DNA of 64,000 nt from Gnetum montanum (lineage: Eukaryota > Streptophyta > Gnetopsida > Gnetales > Gnetaceae), in the NCBI GenBank assembly GCA_015680685.1, contig MNCI01000596.1, positions 539,559 through 603,558 of the forward strand. The letters run 5' to 3'. The translations under genes and the position numbers were made by a program. The stretch's first letter is position 1. The number at the start of each line of letters is the position of its first letter. The notes beneath the pieces are model-generated. The model was given only the letters and a program-made list of their open reading frames with translations. It was not told the origin of the DNA and searched no databases. This document shows, one piece after another, positions 1 through 10,199 of this stretch.

Positions 1-1343
1 TTTTTTTTCTAGTTTTTCATCTTTTCATTTATTATTTTATCTTTTTATGTTTTTATGAGTAATCTCATTTATGAATAAAGCACTCATGTTACTTGTTAGT
101 TGAGGTGTTGTTCTTTGCTATCAAGTCTTGAGTAACTAATTATTTGGACAGTGAGCCCATCACATCCACCCAACCATTCTATGAATAAGAGGTTCTACTC
201 TAGGTACGATGATATTCTTGACATCATTAAAACTTAAAGTAATTTTGTGCTCATTATACCCAAAGCGAAGAAGGATGGACCAAGAGGGAATGGCCAGGGT
301 GTGACATCAAGGGAACTTGTGGATTCTCTTTGGTGACATCTGTAGGAGTTACCATGCAGCCTGGGTGTACTAAGATCCTTGTAGATCTAATGAAAAATGG
401 AAGTAAGAGTATTAAAGGTACCCAATAAAGAAACTTGATGCTATTCTAGGGGGGTCCCATTGGAAAGACATGCATCCATGCCTGAAGGTAGGTGGCTTCT
501 CTAGATTGTGCATCATAAAAAAGAAGAAGAGAGAAGATAAAGTATGCCAAAGCAGCTAGAAAATAACAAATGTGCTAAAAAGAAATTCCAAATCACTCCT
601 CCCTTGAACAAACACCAAGTGATTGTACGCCTTGCTGTCATGATGCTCCTATGGTTGTCCATCATTGAATGAAGTAATACGATGTCATTGATTGGAAGAT
701 GGACTTGGTCTTGATTTTGGAGCAATGGGCTAATGACACATTAATCATGACCTACACTCAAGATTCATTGTGCCCTGAGTCAGTTACCTCATGTACCAAT
801 CTTTGCAGTCCATTCTACGATTCATCCCATCTCGCTGTTGAAGAATTTTTGACTTGTGTCTTGTGTGGCATAGAATTCATACCTCATCGCGGTGGTATTT
901 AACATGTGTGTGTATTGTTGCATTGATATAGATTACATTTCACCCTTCTAATGCCTACGGACATTTTTAGGTGTGGTTACACAAGGGCATTATAGGTTGG
1001 AACCTGCTTTGGGGAGGACTCACTTGTATGACTTTTGTAATTTGTACTAGTTGCAAACCACCACATCATTTTATACCCTCCGAGCACTTCATTGCCAACC
1101 TATTCTTTCCTTTGTCATCATTTTATCAAACGTTTCTCAAAACCATTACGTGTCCTTTGATGTGTCACCTAAACAAACCAGGTCCAACATTAAACTATTA
1201 GGGCAACTTCCTTGAAAAAATTTCTAACTCTAAAATCACACTAAGCAAAGAATTGAACAATTTCTAAAGGTAATAAGTAAGGTATAAAATAATTGAACTT
1301 CTTTCAATAACCTTACTAAAAATTTATCTTTTTGTGATTATAG
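1..1343 (+). mobile_element. Athila copy A: pol-to-third-ORF spacer, 5' part off window
   Basis: This noncoding stretch is homologous and collinear with the spacer of Athila copy B at 24131-26200. Both open with a T-rich tract. Both carry the shared string caggGTGTGAC followed by TTCAAGGG or ATCAAGGG (A near 296-312, B near 24580-24600). Both have GGGGAGGACtCACTTG (A near 1012-1028, B near 25373-25389) and then AACCACCACAT. Copy A is about 700 bp shorter and lacks the U3-like block present in B and C. The pol genes of this copy must lie left of the window. No ORF here looks real. Confidence 0.65.
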
Positions 1344-1850
1344 ATGGCCCCTAAAAGATGACAATAAGGAGGACCTTCTCAAGGTGCAACTAAACGCCCA
1401 AGGGAAGGAAGAAGTTAAGGACCTCATGTAGAACATGCGGAGTAGGAGGCACAATCACACAGCATCCATTAGGGAACTCTTGTCATTGCACAATCTGGCC
1501 AAGCAAAATGTGGAGAGGTTAGGGCCCAAGCCTATGAAGAGGAACAATGACTATTTGTACCATGGCATATCAAGGCCAATCAAGTGTTCCCACAGCTACC
1601 ATGTCCATGGGAAGTGCCGACTCCATCAAGCATTGGAACATTAGCATGGGTGACTCATAATCCTTGGATAGAAGACAAGAAACATCAGGAACTTCTTCAA
1701 TAGTATCAATCTTAGAAGCCTAGCATGTAGGACAAAGGAAAGGCACCCATGGAGGAACAACTGCCACATGGAACCACATGAGTTCCAACAAAGTTTTGTA
1801 ATTTTATGTTTGTGTCCCAATTTTGTTTTGTTTAATCCCACACTGCGGCA
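1344..1850 (+). pseudogene. Athila copy A third ORF, internally deleted and decayed
   Basis: The ATG at 1344 opens a sequence that aligns with the N-terminus of the copy B third ORF (26201): both start M-A-P-K followed by a basic, Gly/Pro/Gln-rich stretch. Stops appear within the first ten codons. About 2 kb of the B reading frame, covering the conserved domain and coiled coil, is missing, and the segment near 1700-1850 already resembles the extreme 3' end of the ORF. A clear AG follows a T-rich tract immediately before the ATG (TTGTGATTATAG|ATGG), a possible splice acceptor. The copy cannot encode the full protein. Confidence 0.55.
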
Positions 1851-1950
1851 TGAATAATTCCTAGTTAGTCAATAATCCCATACCTATCTACTGTGTAATC
1901 AATTGGACTGGTTCTCATTTTGTTTAACTCGAGGATGAGTTATTATTCAG

Positions 1951-1961
1951 TCATGGGGGTA
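1951..1961 (+). other. Polypurine tract of Athila copy A
   Basis: The tract TCATGGGGGTA directly precedes the LTR, matching TTGTGGGGGTA before the copy B 3' LTR. The upstream string GAGGATGAGTT is also shared. It would prime plus-strand DNA synthesis during reverse transcription. Confidence 0.75.
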
Positions 1962-2866
1962 TGATGAATCATGGTTTGTCAGGTGCTGATAGTGGACCCT
2001 TGTTAACTAGGTGTTGATATCGGACCCCTGATATCTAATGAGTCCTGATATCGAATTGCTAATATCAGGTACGTGATATCGCAGCCTGGCTAGCGATATC
2101 GGATATGCGATATCATGACTCCTGTGTAGGCCTATAAATACACATGTAGGCACAAGGAGTTAGGAAGTTAGTTAGTTTTCAGTTAGTAGATAGAAGTTAG
2201 CTCATTAATTAGCTCTTCTACACCCTTTCCCCTAGTGCATGCCCGTAGTGTGATGATTGAAATTGTACCGAACCTTTATTCGAGTGTGATGTACTTGGAC
2301 ATGCACATGATCAAAAATAAAGATTGAGATTACTTCATCATTGCAGCATTCACTTAGTTCAATTATTTAATTATTATTATTATTTATTGCTTTCATAGTT
2401 AATATCTCTTCATCCTATACTCCTTAAATGCGGAATGAGTACGACTTAATCATGAGCATTCAAGTGTGACTACTTGGTATCCTAGTAGCATACCTAGGCC
2501 ATGCGCTTGGTAATCCCAGTGGTAGTTGTGCATGAGGTTCAAGATGTGTACGAGATGATTAGGGAATGGATGCTCATCGCACTTAGGCTAGCTTATATTC
2601 TATCTCCATTTTCCTCCTAGTTTAATTAAAGTTATTTTCCATTGCCTCTAGGAGTAGCACTAGGTTAGAAACCACATCATACACCACACTCTGGACTAAA
2701 CCATACGTGACAAAGCATATACTAGTTTAGGTGGGAAGACAATGGACTGCGATCAACGAGTAACTATCTAGATACCACAACTAGCCTGTCTACGGAATTT
2801 GACTAGATTGTGTGTGAAATGCTTATATTCATATGGTTGAGTGTAGGGGTACCTTGCCACTCATCA
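1962..2866 (+). repeat. 3' LTR of Athila copy A
   Basis: This 905-bp LTR begins TGATGAATCATGG and ends CACTCATCA, like the copy B LTRs (TGATGAAGTG to CTCATCA, 895 and 894 bp). A TATA box (CTATAAATA, 2132-2140) follows a U3 segment with six exact GATATC palindromes between about 2015 and 2115. The stretch before the end, with the GTAGGGGTACC string, is the conserved Athila R/U5 region also seen in B. No 5' partner is in the window and no target duplication can be tested. Confidence 0.85.
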
Positions 2867-2913
2867 ATCATGTAGGTTAGAATAAGGGGATCAGAAGAGG
2901 TGTCCCTACACCA
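2867..2913 (-). repeat. 47-bp terminal stub of an H-family LTR
   Basis: Read on the minus strand from 2913, it begins TGGTGTAGGGACACCTCTTC and continues through CTACATG. It matches the first ~45 bp of the element H LTRs (44799 and 50523), including the exact LTR terminus. It interrupts the third ORF of copy C at that terminus and is itself cut by the end of the copy A LTR. It is therefore a remnant of an H-family insertion into copy C, later broken. Confidence 0.7.
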
Positions 2914-4445
2914 CTTTTCCTAGTCATTTCAACATTTCTTCATGTTGGGTAGCATTTAATTGATCACTCCCTACTCTTGTAGACATTTGGATGTTTGCCA
3001 TTATGGCAATATCTAGTACAACTATTGTAAGAGCATTTAGGGCTTTAGTTACCCTGTTAGCCACTACCTTTGCCACTATCTTCTAGCCTTTATGCTTTGT
3101 GACTAGGATGGTCACCACTTCATCCTCCTCTAATCTAATAAATAAATTCATGACATTTCTTGAAATTTTTGGAAATGTTTTTTTTAGGACTACACATAGT
3201 AACCTCTTGGACACTTGGATTTAGCCTCTTGGTTGCTTGGTCCCTTTGTGATAAGAATAGTGGAGAAGTTTCTGATCTAGCCAACTAATAATCCTAGTGA
3301 CCTCATTGAGATGGCTTAGGAATGGATTGTAAACCGAAGGCCTTCTACCACCTATTGACCCTTGCTATTGTTGTAGCTACTACTCAATAAGTTTTCTTAG
3401 CCTTTTAGTAGCTACAAGCACTTTTGGTGTAGTCTCTAGTACTATAGGTGATGATAGTGATGGCCTCTCCTCTTCTTGTACCTTGGTTTTTGCCTTGTCC
3501 TTCATCATGTCCTACCATGATGTGGTAGGAGCATGATGAACCATATCATTAGCATAGGATGCTATACCTTCCCTTTGGCATAGTTTTTGGATGAGGCATG
3601 GAAGGGAGTGTCTTCATTCCTGTCTCATTCTCCTTGAAACACTCCTTGAAACACTTCTCTATATTTAGATAGATGAGCTAGGGAAGGTTGACAAGGAATT
3701 TTTTGCTTAGAGTGATGCATGCCCAGGTAGAGGAGGTTGTTACCTAACGTGGCCTCACTGTGGGGTTCAAGTGATAGGCTAAAATTTTGAAAGAGACATG
3801 GTCCACCTTCATGAGGGAACCTTACTCCTTATAGTTCACTCTATAGTAATGTTGGACCCATTCCTTTTTGGCTTTGGGGTCCACTTGGGTAGAGATGTCA
3901 ACCAACTTTGCCCTAGTGTTGAACAAACCAAGGACCTCCATGATGGCCTCAACCACGTAGAAGACAATGATCTTTTTGATTTTTAAAGATGCATATCCTT
4001 ATTAGTTGTTCCATAACAGATAAGTCTTTCCCATGTACAATTCTCCACTAGTAAAGAGAATGGGCCACATGGGAGACCCTTGTAATTGGGTGTGGACATC
4101 TTTAGGTGCCAACTCTAAGAAGGGTCAAAAGCTTAATACTTGGAGAATAGAACTTTGAACCTCCTTGGTTGTTATTTTTTCTAGTTAGGCCTCTGTGAGC
4201 ATAACTTTGAGGTTAGGCCTTGGCCTAGGAGCTTCATTGTGTCTAGACTAGCCTATTTCTACTATGGAAATCTATTGGATAGATTCCACTTTGAGTTCCT
4301 CCCAAAGAGGTCTCATCGCATGGGTTACTTCGACTGCTTGCTCTCGGGGCTACTGTAGTTATTGTTGTTGGTAGCTTCCTCCTCTTGGATAGTTTTCCCT
4401 AGGCTAAGAAGGCCCTCCCACTTACGGTTATCTCTTTGGTGCCAT
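2914..4445 (-). pseudogene. Third ORF of Athila copy C, truncated
   Basis: The minus-strand ATG at 4445 opens M-A-P-K-R, then a product that aligns with the copy B third ORF over more than 450 residues. Landmarks are the L-K-V-x-L-T block near 4210, the G/N-S-P-M-W block near 4060, Y-H-L-N-P near 3750 and the late V-V-A-N segment near 3060. The N-terminal 300 residues resemble the plant transposon-protein domain usually found in Athila third ORFs (established family knowledge). The coiled-coil half present in B is missing because the frame is cut at 2914 by a foreign LTR end. Frequent stops make it a pseudogene. Function is unknown; env-like is a historical label. Confidence 0.75.
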
Positions 4446-4889
4446 TTGTGATCACAAATGTAACCTAGGATTAGTTATTTATTTTATAACCCTTAGGTTG
4501 TTCAATACCTTTCTTACTAGATTGAGTTACACTTAGGCTTTTTAGTGATCTTGGTAAGCTATCTTATTTTAATATTATTTAATGATTAGCTATGAAGTTT
4601 GTTTGTTAAGTTTAACCCACTCAAAATGAGTAATTTAATATTACTTTAATGGATAAATCTTGGAAGTTAGGAAAATTTTGAAAAATTTTCTAAAAGAAAC
4701 CAAAGGTTTATGACCCCCATGATAAAAATCTCATCTTTGGTAGCTCAAGGATAAAAAATTGAGGAGAATTGGATTAATGTTTGAGATTTATTGCACTTGG
4801 AAGGTTCTTGGGCTTTGAAAAATTGAAAAAATCCTTTTGTGTTTGTGACAAAATGATGCAAATTTAGCTAAGTGTTACAACTATACATA

Positions 4890-5030
4890 GTTTTTTTTTC
4901 ATTGTGAAGAATGGGGATATATCGACGAGGTTGCATCGATGAATTCTGCTACATCAATGGAGATGCATCAATGTGTCTACATTGACGAATCTTGCTACAT
5001 TGACATAGCTATTGGAGTTGATTTTTTCAC
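4890..5030 (-). promoter_or_regulatory. U3-like palindrome block with TATA-like box, internal to Athila C
   Basis: On the minus strand the block holds repeated short palindromic words (CATTGATGCAT, ATCGATGCA, TCGTCGA), then a TATA-like string GATATATCCCCAT (TATA core 4917-4922). The third-ORF ATG lies about 470 bp downstream. Copy B has an equivalent block with CTATATATACCCAT at 25747-25760, 453 bp upstream of its ATG. Promoter function is inferred from position, conservation and resemblance to LTR U3 sequence. Confidence 0.45.
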
Positions 5031-6203
5031 ATATTGAAAACAAGAAACTATAGAAGAGTTTGGGAATGAAGAAAAAGCCCAATGGAAGCCATAAAAGATA
5101 GAAGGATGGCAAAAACATGGAAGAGGTTTAAAAACTCATTAGGAGAGGAATTAGATTGGATTTGGAGAGTGGATAATGCCAAAAGAAAGAAAAACTAGAT
5201 GTTTAGAAGGTAAAGTGATAAGATTGATTGCAAAAATGATCAAGGGATAGGAAGTTTCACTTAGAAATACTAAGGGGGTATGTAAGTGGGTCCTTCCTAA
5301 AGTAGGCTCATGCTAATAATGCCTTTGCATGCTTTCATCCCAAGGAGTTCGTAGGCACCAAGGATGATTAATGATCATTGAAAGTTAAAAATTAAATCCA
5401 TGTGAGAGATTGATGGAGGATTATGCCACATGCCATAATAGACACATCAATTCATCATAATAGAAGGTAGTGAGGTGATTGATGATGAGGTTAGAATGAT
5501 GGGAGCGAGAATGGTAAAATATTTTCATCTTGATCACATGAAGTCCTTGTGGAATTTGTAATTAAGATGATATGATACTGTCCCATCATCAGTTAAGACC
5601 AAGTCCATCTATGTTTAGTAATGTTACATTGCCATATCCTAACCCTTCGATAATCAAGAGTTCATGATAATCCTCAAAGGACAACGATCACTTCAAGAAA
5701 AGAAAAAAAAGAGAAGTAGGAAGATAAGAAGGGCTTTAGTTAGAGGGGTGCCTTCAAGTATGGTTAACATGTCTTTCTAGCTTGATAACTAGTGCTTGTA
5801 GCCTATTATTTTATCTAAGGGATGTGCTTTGAATTCCCATGTTTTTTTCCAAATGGGAACCACACCATGCAAAGACATGCTTCTTGTTATGGTTGATGGT
5901 AGGAGTGGTAAGAGACCAATGAAGAAAATCATAGAACTGAAGAAATAAGTTGGAAACTAAAGATGACAAATCCCCTTGAAGTCACACCCTTGTCTATGTC
6001 CACTTGGTTCATTTTGAGTTCGTTAAGTAACAAGATCATTAATTACTTTACATTTTAATTGTGGAAGGACCTCATGCTCCCATGATACACAACCTTAGAG
6101 TGTTTGATGGAATGGATGGATGTTGTGGATGCACTGGTTGATATCATCAGAAAATCAACAATTTGTTAATCAAGGACATAATCCTAAGTTGAAATTTGGT
6201 CAT

Positions 6204-6446
6204 TTAATGATTAATCATAATATTAAATTTTGTATTAATTAATTTCAAGTAGTAGCAATAGCCATGGAAAAAACTCAAGATTTCATACCAACAAAACAAA
6301 ACAAAAGAACACATAAGAACTATTGATAGAAACAAAGTGAAAGATATAAAAGTTGTTGTAGAATATTTAAGAAAATGAAAAACATATAAAGAATGATGTA
6401 AAACAAAAAGATGAAAAATTAGGTGGCTTACATAGAACGTTAACAT
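6204..6446 (-). other. Small hydrophobic ORF after pol in Athila C (80 codons)
   Basis: It starts M-L-T at a CCATGTTAAC context and is almost entirely Phe, Leu, Ile, Ser and Val. The equivalent place in copy B (24124) also has an ATG in CCATGCTAAC opening M-L-T and a long hydrophobic ORF. The composition follows from a T-rich tract in which stops are rare, so chance is quite possible. I see no recognisable family. Confidence 0.2.
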
Positions 6447-6879
6447 GGATGGCCATCTCCCCTATGATTAAGTGAAAAGGGAGAGATCCGAAAATAGTGT
6501 GTTTGTGTCCATCAGTTAAGGTGTTAGTGTCCCTAATTATGTGAGTTTCTAGGAAAGACTTTATTTATTAGATGCTGAGTAGTAGCTGTTTTTATAGACT
6601 TAAAGGATGACAAATTGTCATGACACCAGAAGAAAAAGTTGTATGTATGATGTAAGGTCATTTCCATAGCATTTGAAACTTTCTACATTGTGGTACATGC
6701 ATGGGGTTCCAGAAAATAACCTTATTACCTAGTTGGAATTTAACTCTCCTTATTCATGGATTGTGACATTGTTTAACATGTGCTTTGTGCACTTCATTCA
6801 TTAATAAGTTTACTTATCGGTTCCTATCTAGCACATGTAGTGTCATTAAGCATTCCTTTTATGCTAGACTTAGATTAAG

Positions 6880-7720
6880 GTCAAGCTCACAAGCTTTTGA
6901 AAGTGTACAAAGTTTAGCTTGGATTGGCAGGGTTGGTTATTTTCCATAGACTAGCTCATAGGAAGAATAACCAATAGGAAGTTTCTAGGTAGATCAATAA
7001 GTCCATAGAGCATCGTTGAGTTCTGTGCTCTAGTCTTTTCTATATTTACTAATGGTGCATGTTAGTATCTTGGTTATTTCCCTATTAGTAACTTCAGCTT
7101 GATCATTAGCTTGGGAATGATAGAAAGTTGTTAATTTATGTTCCACCTCTAAGCATTGCATTAGTTTTTAAAAGGTAGCATCCATGAAGTGAGTTTCATT
7201 ATTAGAAATAAGTGTTCTTGGCATGCCAAACTTGTTTATCACACTTTTTTGAACAAACCATGCTGTAATAGAATATGAAAAATTGGTGACAATTGTAGCT
7301 TTAGCTCATTTGGTGTAGTAATCAATGACTACAATGATGTTTGTCTTCTCATTGGACATGGGGTTGATGCATTGCATGAAGTCAATTTTCCAAAGGTCAA
7401 AAGGCTCTAGTGGCTGGATTTAGTATTAGGGCCCTTCCATTTATATGGTCATTCCTCCATCTCTTTAGCATTACTTGCATGAATAGAAAGATTTATGGAT
7501 GTCCCTAAAGATTATCTGCCAATAATATTCTACCATGACGATTTTCATGGCCATCCTCCTTCCTGCATAATGGGCTTTGTAAGGACCTTCATGACTATCC
7601 TAGAGTATCTATAGTTGATCAGCATTGGGCATGCACCATTGTACTAATCCATCAATGCAAACTTTGTAAAGGTTACCCTTGATCTCCATGTAATGCTTGG
7701 CTTAGTAAAGAAATTGTTGT
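6880..7720 (-). pseudogene. Integrase region of Athila copy C
   Basis: Integrase would insert the element cDNA into the host genome. On the minus strand the N-terminal zinc-binding region (Y-K-A-H-Y-A-G-R near 7570, then a Cys-x-x-Cys pair near 7470) is followed by the catalytic core. The first core Asp is kept (W-K-I-D-F-M, near 7390). The second is changed to Asn in I-S-N-N-E-T-H-F (near 7205). The Glu stands in V-T-N-R-E-I-T (near 7090). Stops interrupt several places. The C-terminal conserved G-Y-S-x-Y-E-L-V-Y-G block is near 6960. Confidence 0.75.
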
Positions 7721-7754
7721 TTCTTCCTATTGTCTCATTCCTGAGGAGTCTCCT

Positions 7755-8384
7755 AAGTGAGTAGATAAGAGAGGAATTCTTTGTACCAATTAGAATCTTT
7801 GGGATTTTGAACTTCAACAACTTTTACAAAGAGGAGTTCATCTAGGAATTGATCAAATAAAGGTCCCTTGTCCTCTTCACTATTCCATTGCAACCAAGAC
7901 AAGTGATCAGTGACCATGTTCTTAGTTTCCTTTCTATTCATCATTGTGAGATCAACTCTTGTAAAATTACTAGTCATTGTATGACATTAAAACTCACTGC
8001 TAGTTTATTCATGAGAAACCTGATAGCACTATGGTTCGTGTGCACAAAAATTTGATATCCAAGCACATAATGCCTAAATTTCTCTAAGGCATACATCACC
8101 ACCATGAGCTCCTTATTTACAGTGGTGTAGTTCAATTGTGCCTCCACAATGTTTTTGCTTGTATAATGAATGTAGTAAGGATGTTTTTGATCATTCAATT
8201 ATGTAGGCATGACCTCCAAGGCATAATTGGATGCATTTGTCATAATGTGGAAGGGTTTGGGCTAATCAAGAGCACATAGAATGGAAGTTTCTACAAGCTT
8301 TTACTTTAACTGTTGGAATGCTAACTCACATTCCTTGGTCTAGTTGAAGGATGTATTCTTCTTTATCAGCTTAATCAACAACTT
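7755..8384 (-). pseudogene. RNase H region of Athila copy C
   Basis: RNase H would degrade the RNA template during reverse transcription. The translation contains N-A-S-N-Y-A-L-E (the first position is Asp in copy B), then I-H-Y-T-S-K-N-I, L-N-Y-T-T-V-N-K-E-L, and H-T-N-H-S-A-I-R-F-L. It ends with the A-D-H-L-S-R-L-like block (here T-D-H-L-S-W-L). Two adjoining open stretches of about 74 codons each are still readable (8198-7974 and 7977-7753). Confidence 0.75.
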
Positions 8385-9135
8385 AGCAATTTGTGACAAG
8401 TTCTTGATGAAGCGACGATAATATCCAGTATGGTCAAGGAATGACCTTATATCTTTTACCATTTTAGGTTGCTTGGAGATTCCTTGGATGAACTATATCT
8501 TTTTTGGATCCACCTTGAGCCCTTTCTATAAAATTCGGTGCCCCAAAACTATGCCCTCTTGAATCATCAAGTGGCTTTTCTGCTAGTTAAGTTTTAAATT
8601 AGTCTCCACACATTATTGAAGCATTTGCTCAAGATGGTGCAAGGCTTGCTTAAAAGTGGTTCCATAAATAGAGAAGTCATCCATGAAGACTTCTACTCCA
8701 CTACCAATTTACGATTGAAAGGTGCTAAGCACAAAATGTTGGAAAGTAGTAAGAGCATTGCATAGGTCAAAGGCGAGCATTCTATATGCAAATGTTTCCC
8801 AAGGACTTGTAAATGTTATTTTGGCCTAATCCTTTAGTGCAATCTAGAGTTGGTTATAGCCACTATAGTCATCTAGAAAGTTGTAATAGCAATTTCTTGC
8901 AATGATATCCAATAATTAATCAAAAAATAACAATGAAAAATTGTCTTTGAAAGTTGTCATATTCAATAGTCTAAAATCTATGTAGAATCTCCACTTCCCT
9001 TCCTTCTTGGATACAATCATGAGTGGGCTAACCCACTCATTGTATGTAATTGGATATATGAATCCAACCTTAAGAAGTTTTTCTACTTCTTCCTTCACAA
9101 CCTACTTAAGCTTTGGATTCAACCTTTTTTGTAGT
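8385..9135 (-). pseudogene. Reverse transcriptase region of Athila copy C
   Basis: Copies element RNA into DNA. In order on the minus strand: V-K-E-E-V-E-K-L-L-K-V-G-F-I-Y, W-V-S-P-L-M-I-V-S-K-K-E-G-K-W-R, a D-F-R-L-L-N block, F-L-D-D-Y-S-G-Y-N-Q, the catalytic F-M-D-D-F-S-I-Y-G motif (the usual Athila form of YxDD), and L-G-H-R-I-L. R-S-F-L-D-H-T-G-Y-Y marks the join to RNase H. It contains several stops but few obvious frameshifts. Confidence 0.8.
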
Positions 9136-9764
9136 TGCCTCTTAGCTTAATGAAAGAGTTTGTATAGATGCAGTGCTGGCATATTTGCAAATCTATCTTG
9201 ATGAGTTTATGATATGATCAAGCAAAGGTTGTTGGTGACTTGTTCACCATCTTTAACAACTTTCTTTTCTGATCTTGAGCAAGGTTGACATTAATGATCA
9301 TTAGCTTTCCGTTGTTAAGGAAATCATATTTTAAAGTTGACAGTAAAGCTTTTAGCTTAAGGGGATCTTACTTGAAATGATTTGGGATTTCCAACACTTT
9401 CCAATCCATTTCAATTTATGTGTGGGAGATTTCACTATATAGTTGCACCATTTCATCTATGTTCTCAATGTAGGTGCTCGTAAGGCTATCTAATGATTCC
9501 ATGCATATTGTGGATTTTGCTTGATGATTTGATGTTAGCCACTGGGTACCTTCCTGCTTTGTGGCTACTGCATATAGGCACTTCTAAATAACTACTATTT
9601 TGGCACACTGATTGCATACTTGGATAGCTTTACCTTTTACCATGCATATTCTCTACACACAATGGCACCCTGTGTCATTGTATGCAATGCACAAAACTCT
9701 CTTCTTCTCCATTTTGCCAAATTCATTTTCCTTGAAGATTTCTAAGGAAAGGTCTCAAATCCCC

Positions 9765-10147
9765 ATTTGGCATTTATAATTCTTAGCCATGAATTTTTCA
9801 TAATGATAGGGAAGTTCCCCCTACAATTATTGACATGAATTACAAGGAAATTTGTAGGATATGACCAATTGTAGATGGTGGTTATAATGTTCTACACTAG
9901 CATTAGAGAAATAATGATGGATTGATTTACCAACTCTACTCTGAGATTACTCTTGTTAAGAGGAGGTAGGTTCTAGGTATTATATAGTTCTTGGAAGATT
10001 AAGTTCACCTTAGAACCTGAGTCTAAAAGAGCCTTACATGGATCATTCCCTACAATTTACAAATAAATTAGGGGACTCCTAAGATTAAGTTGTTTCCTAG
10101 GAAGGTGTCCAATGTCTATCTAATCTATGACAGCATGGGTTAACATA
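9765..10147 (-). pseudogene. Aspartic protease region of Athila copy C
   Basis: Would process gag-pol. The minus-strand translation starts M-L-T-H-A-V-I-D and includes the active-site segment L-L-D-S-G-S-K-V-N-L-I, with the Asp-Ser-Gly triad intact. It continues to N-F-P-I-I-M near the end. It aligns along its whole length with copy B 20426-20806, where the triad reads D-L-G. Stops replace a few residues. Confidence 0.75.
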
Positions 10148-10199
10148 ATAGTGTCAACATTAGAGGTCCTTTGGTTTGAAGATAACTTGAGGGTACTTT

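Larger units (their letters stand above)
4446..6850 (-). mobile_element. Athila C spacer between integrase and third ORF
   Basis: Mostly noncoding. It aligns in patches with copy B 24131-26200: a T-rich tract after pol (around 6200-6450), a segment with TTTTTCTTCATT (minus strand, near 5065), the U3-like block at 4890-5030, and GGGGGTCAT (minus strand, near 4710). It has the same position and nearly the same length as the B spacer. No credible gene apart from the small T-rich ORF listed separately. Confidence 0.6.

Noticed and set aside
3798-3986. 62-codon + strand ORF
   Set aside because: It lies antisense to the third ORF of Athila copy C, whose alignment with copy B explains the sequence.
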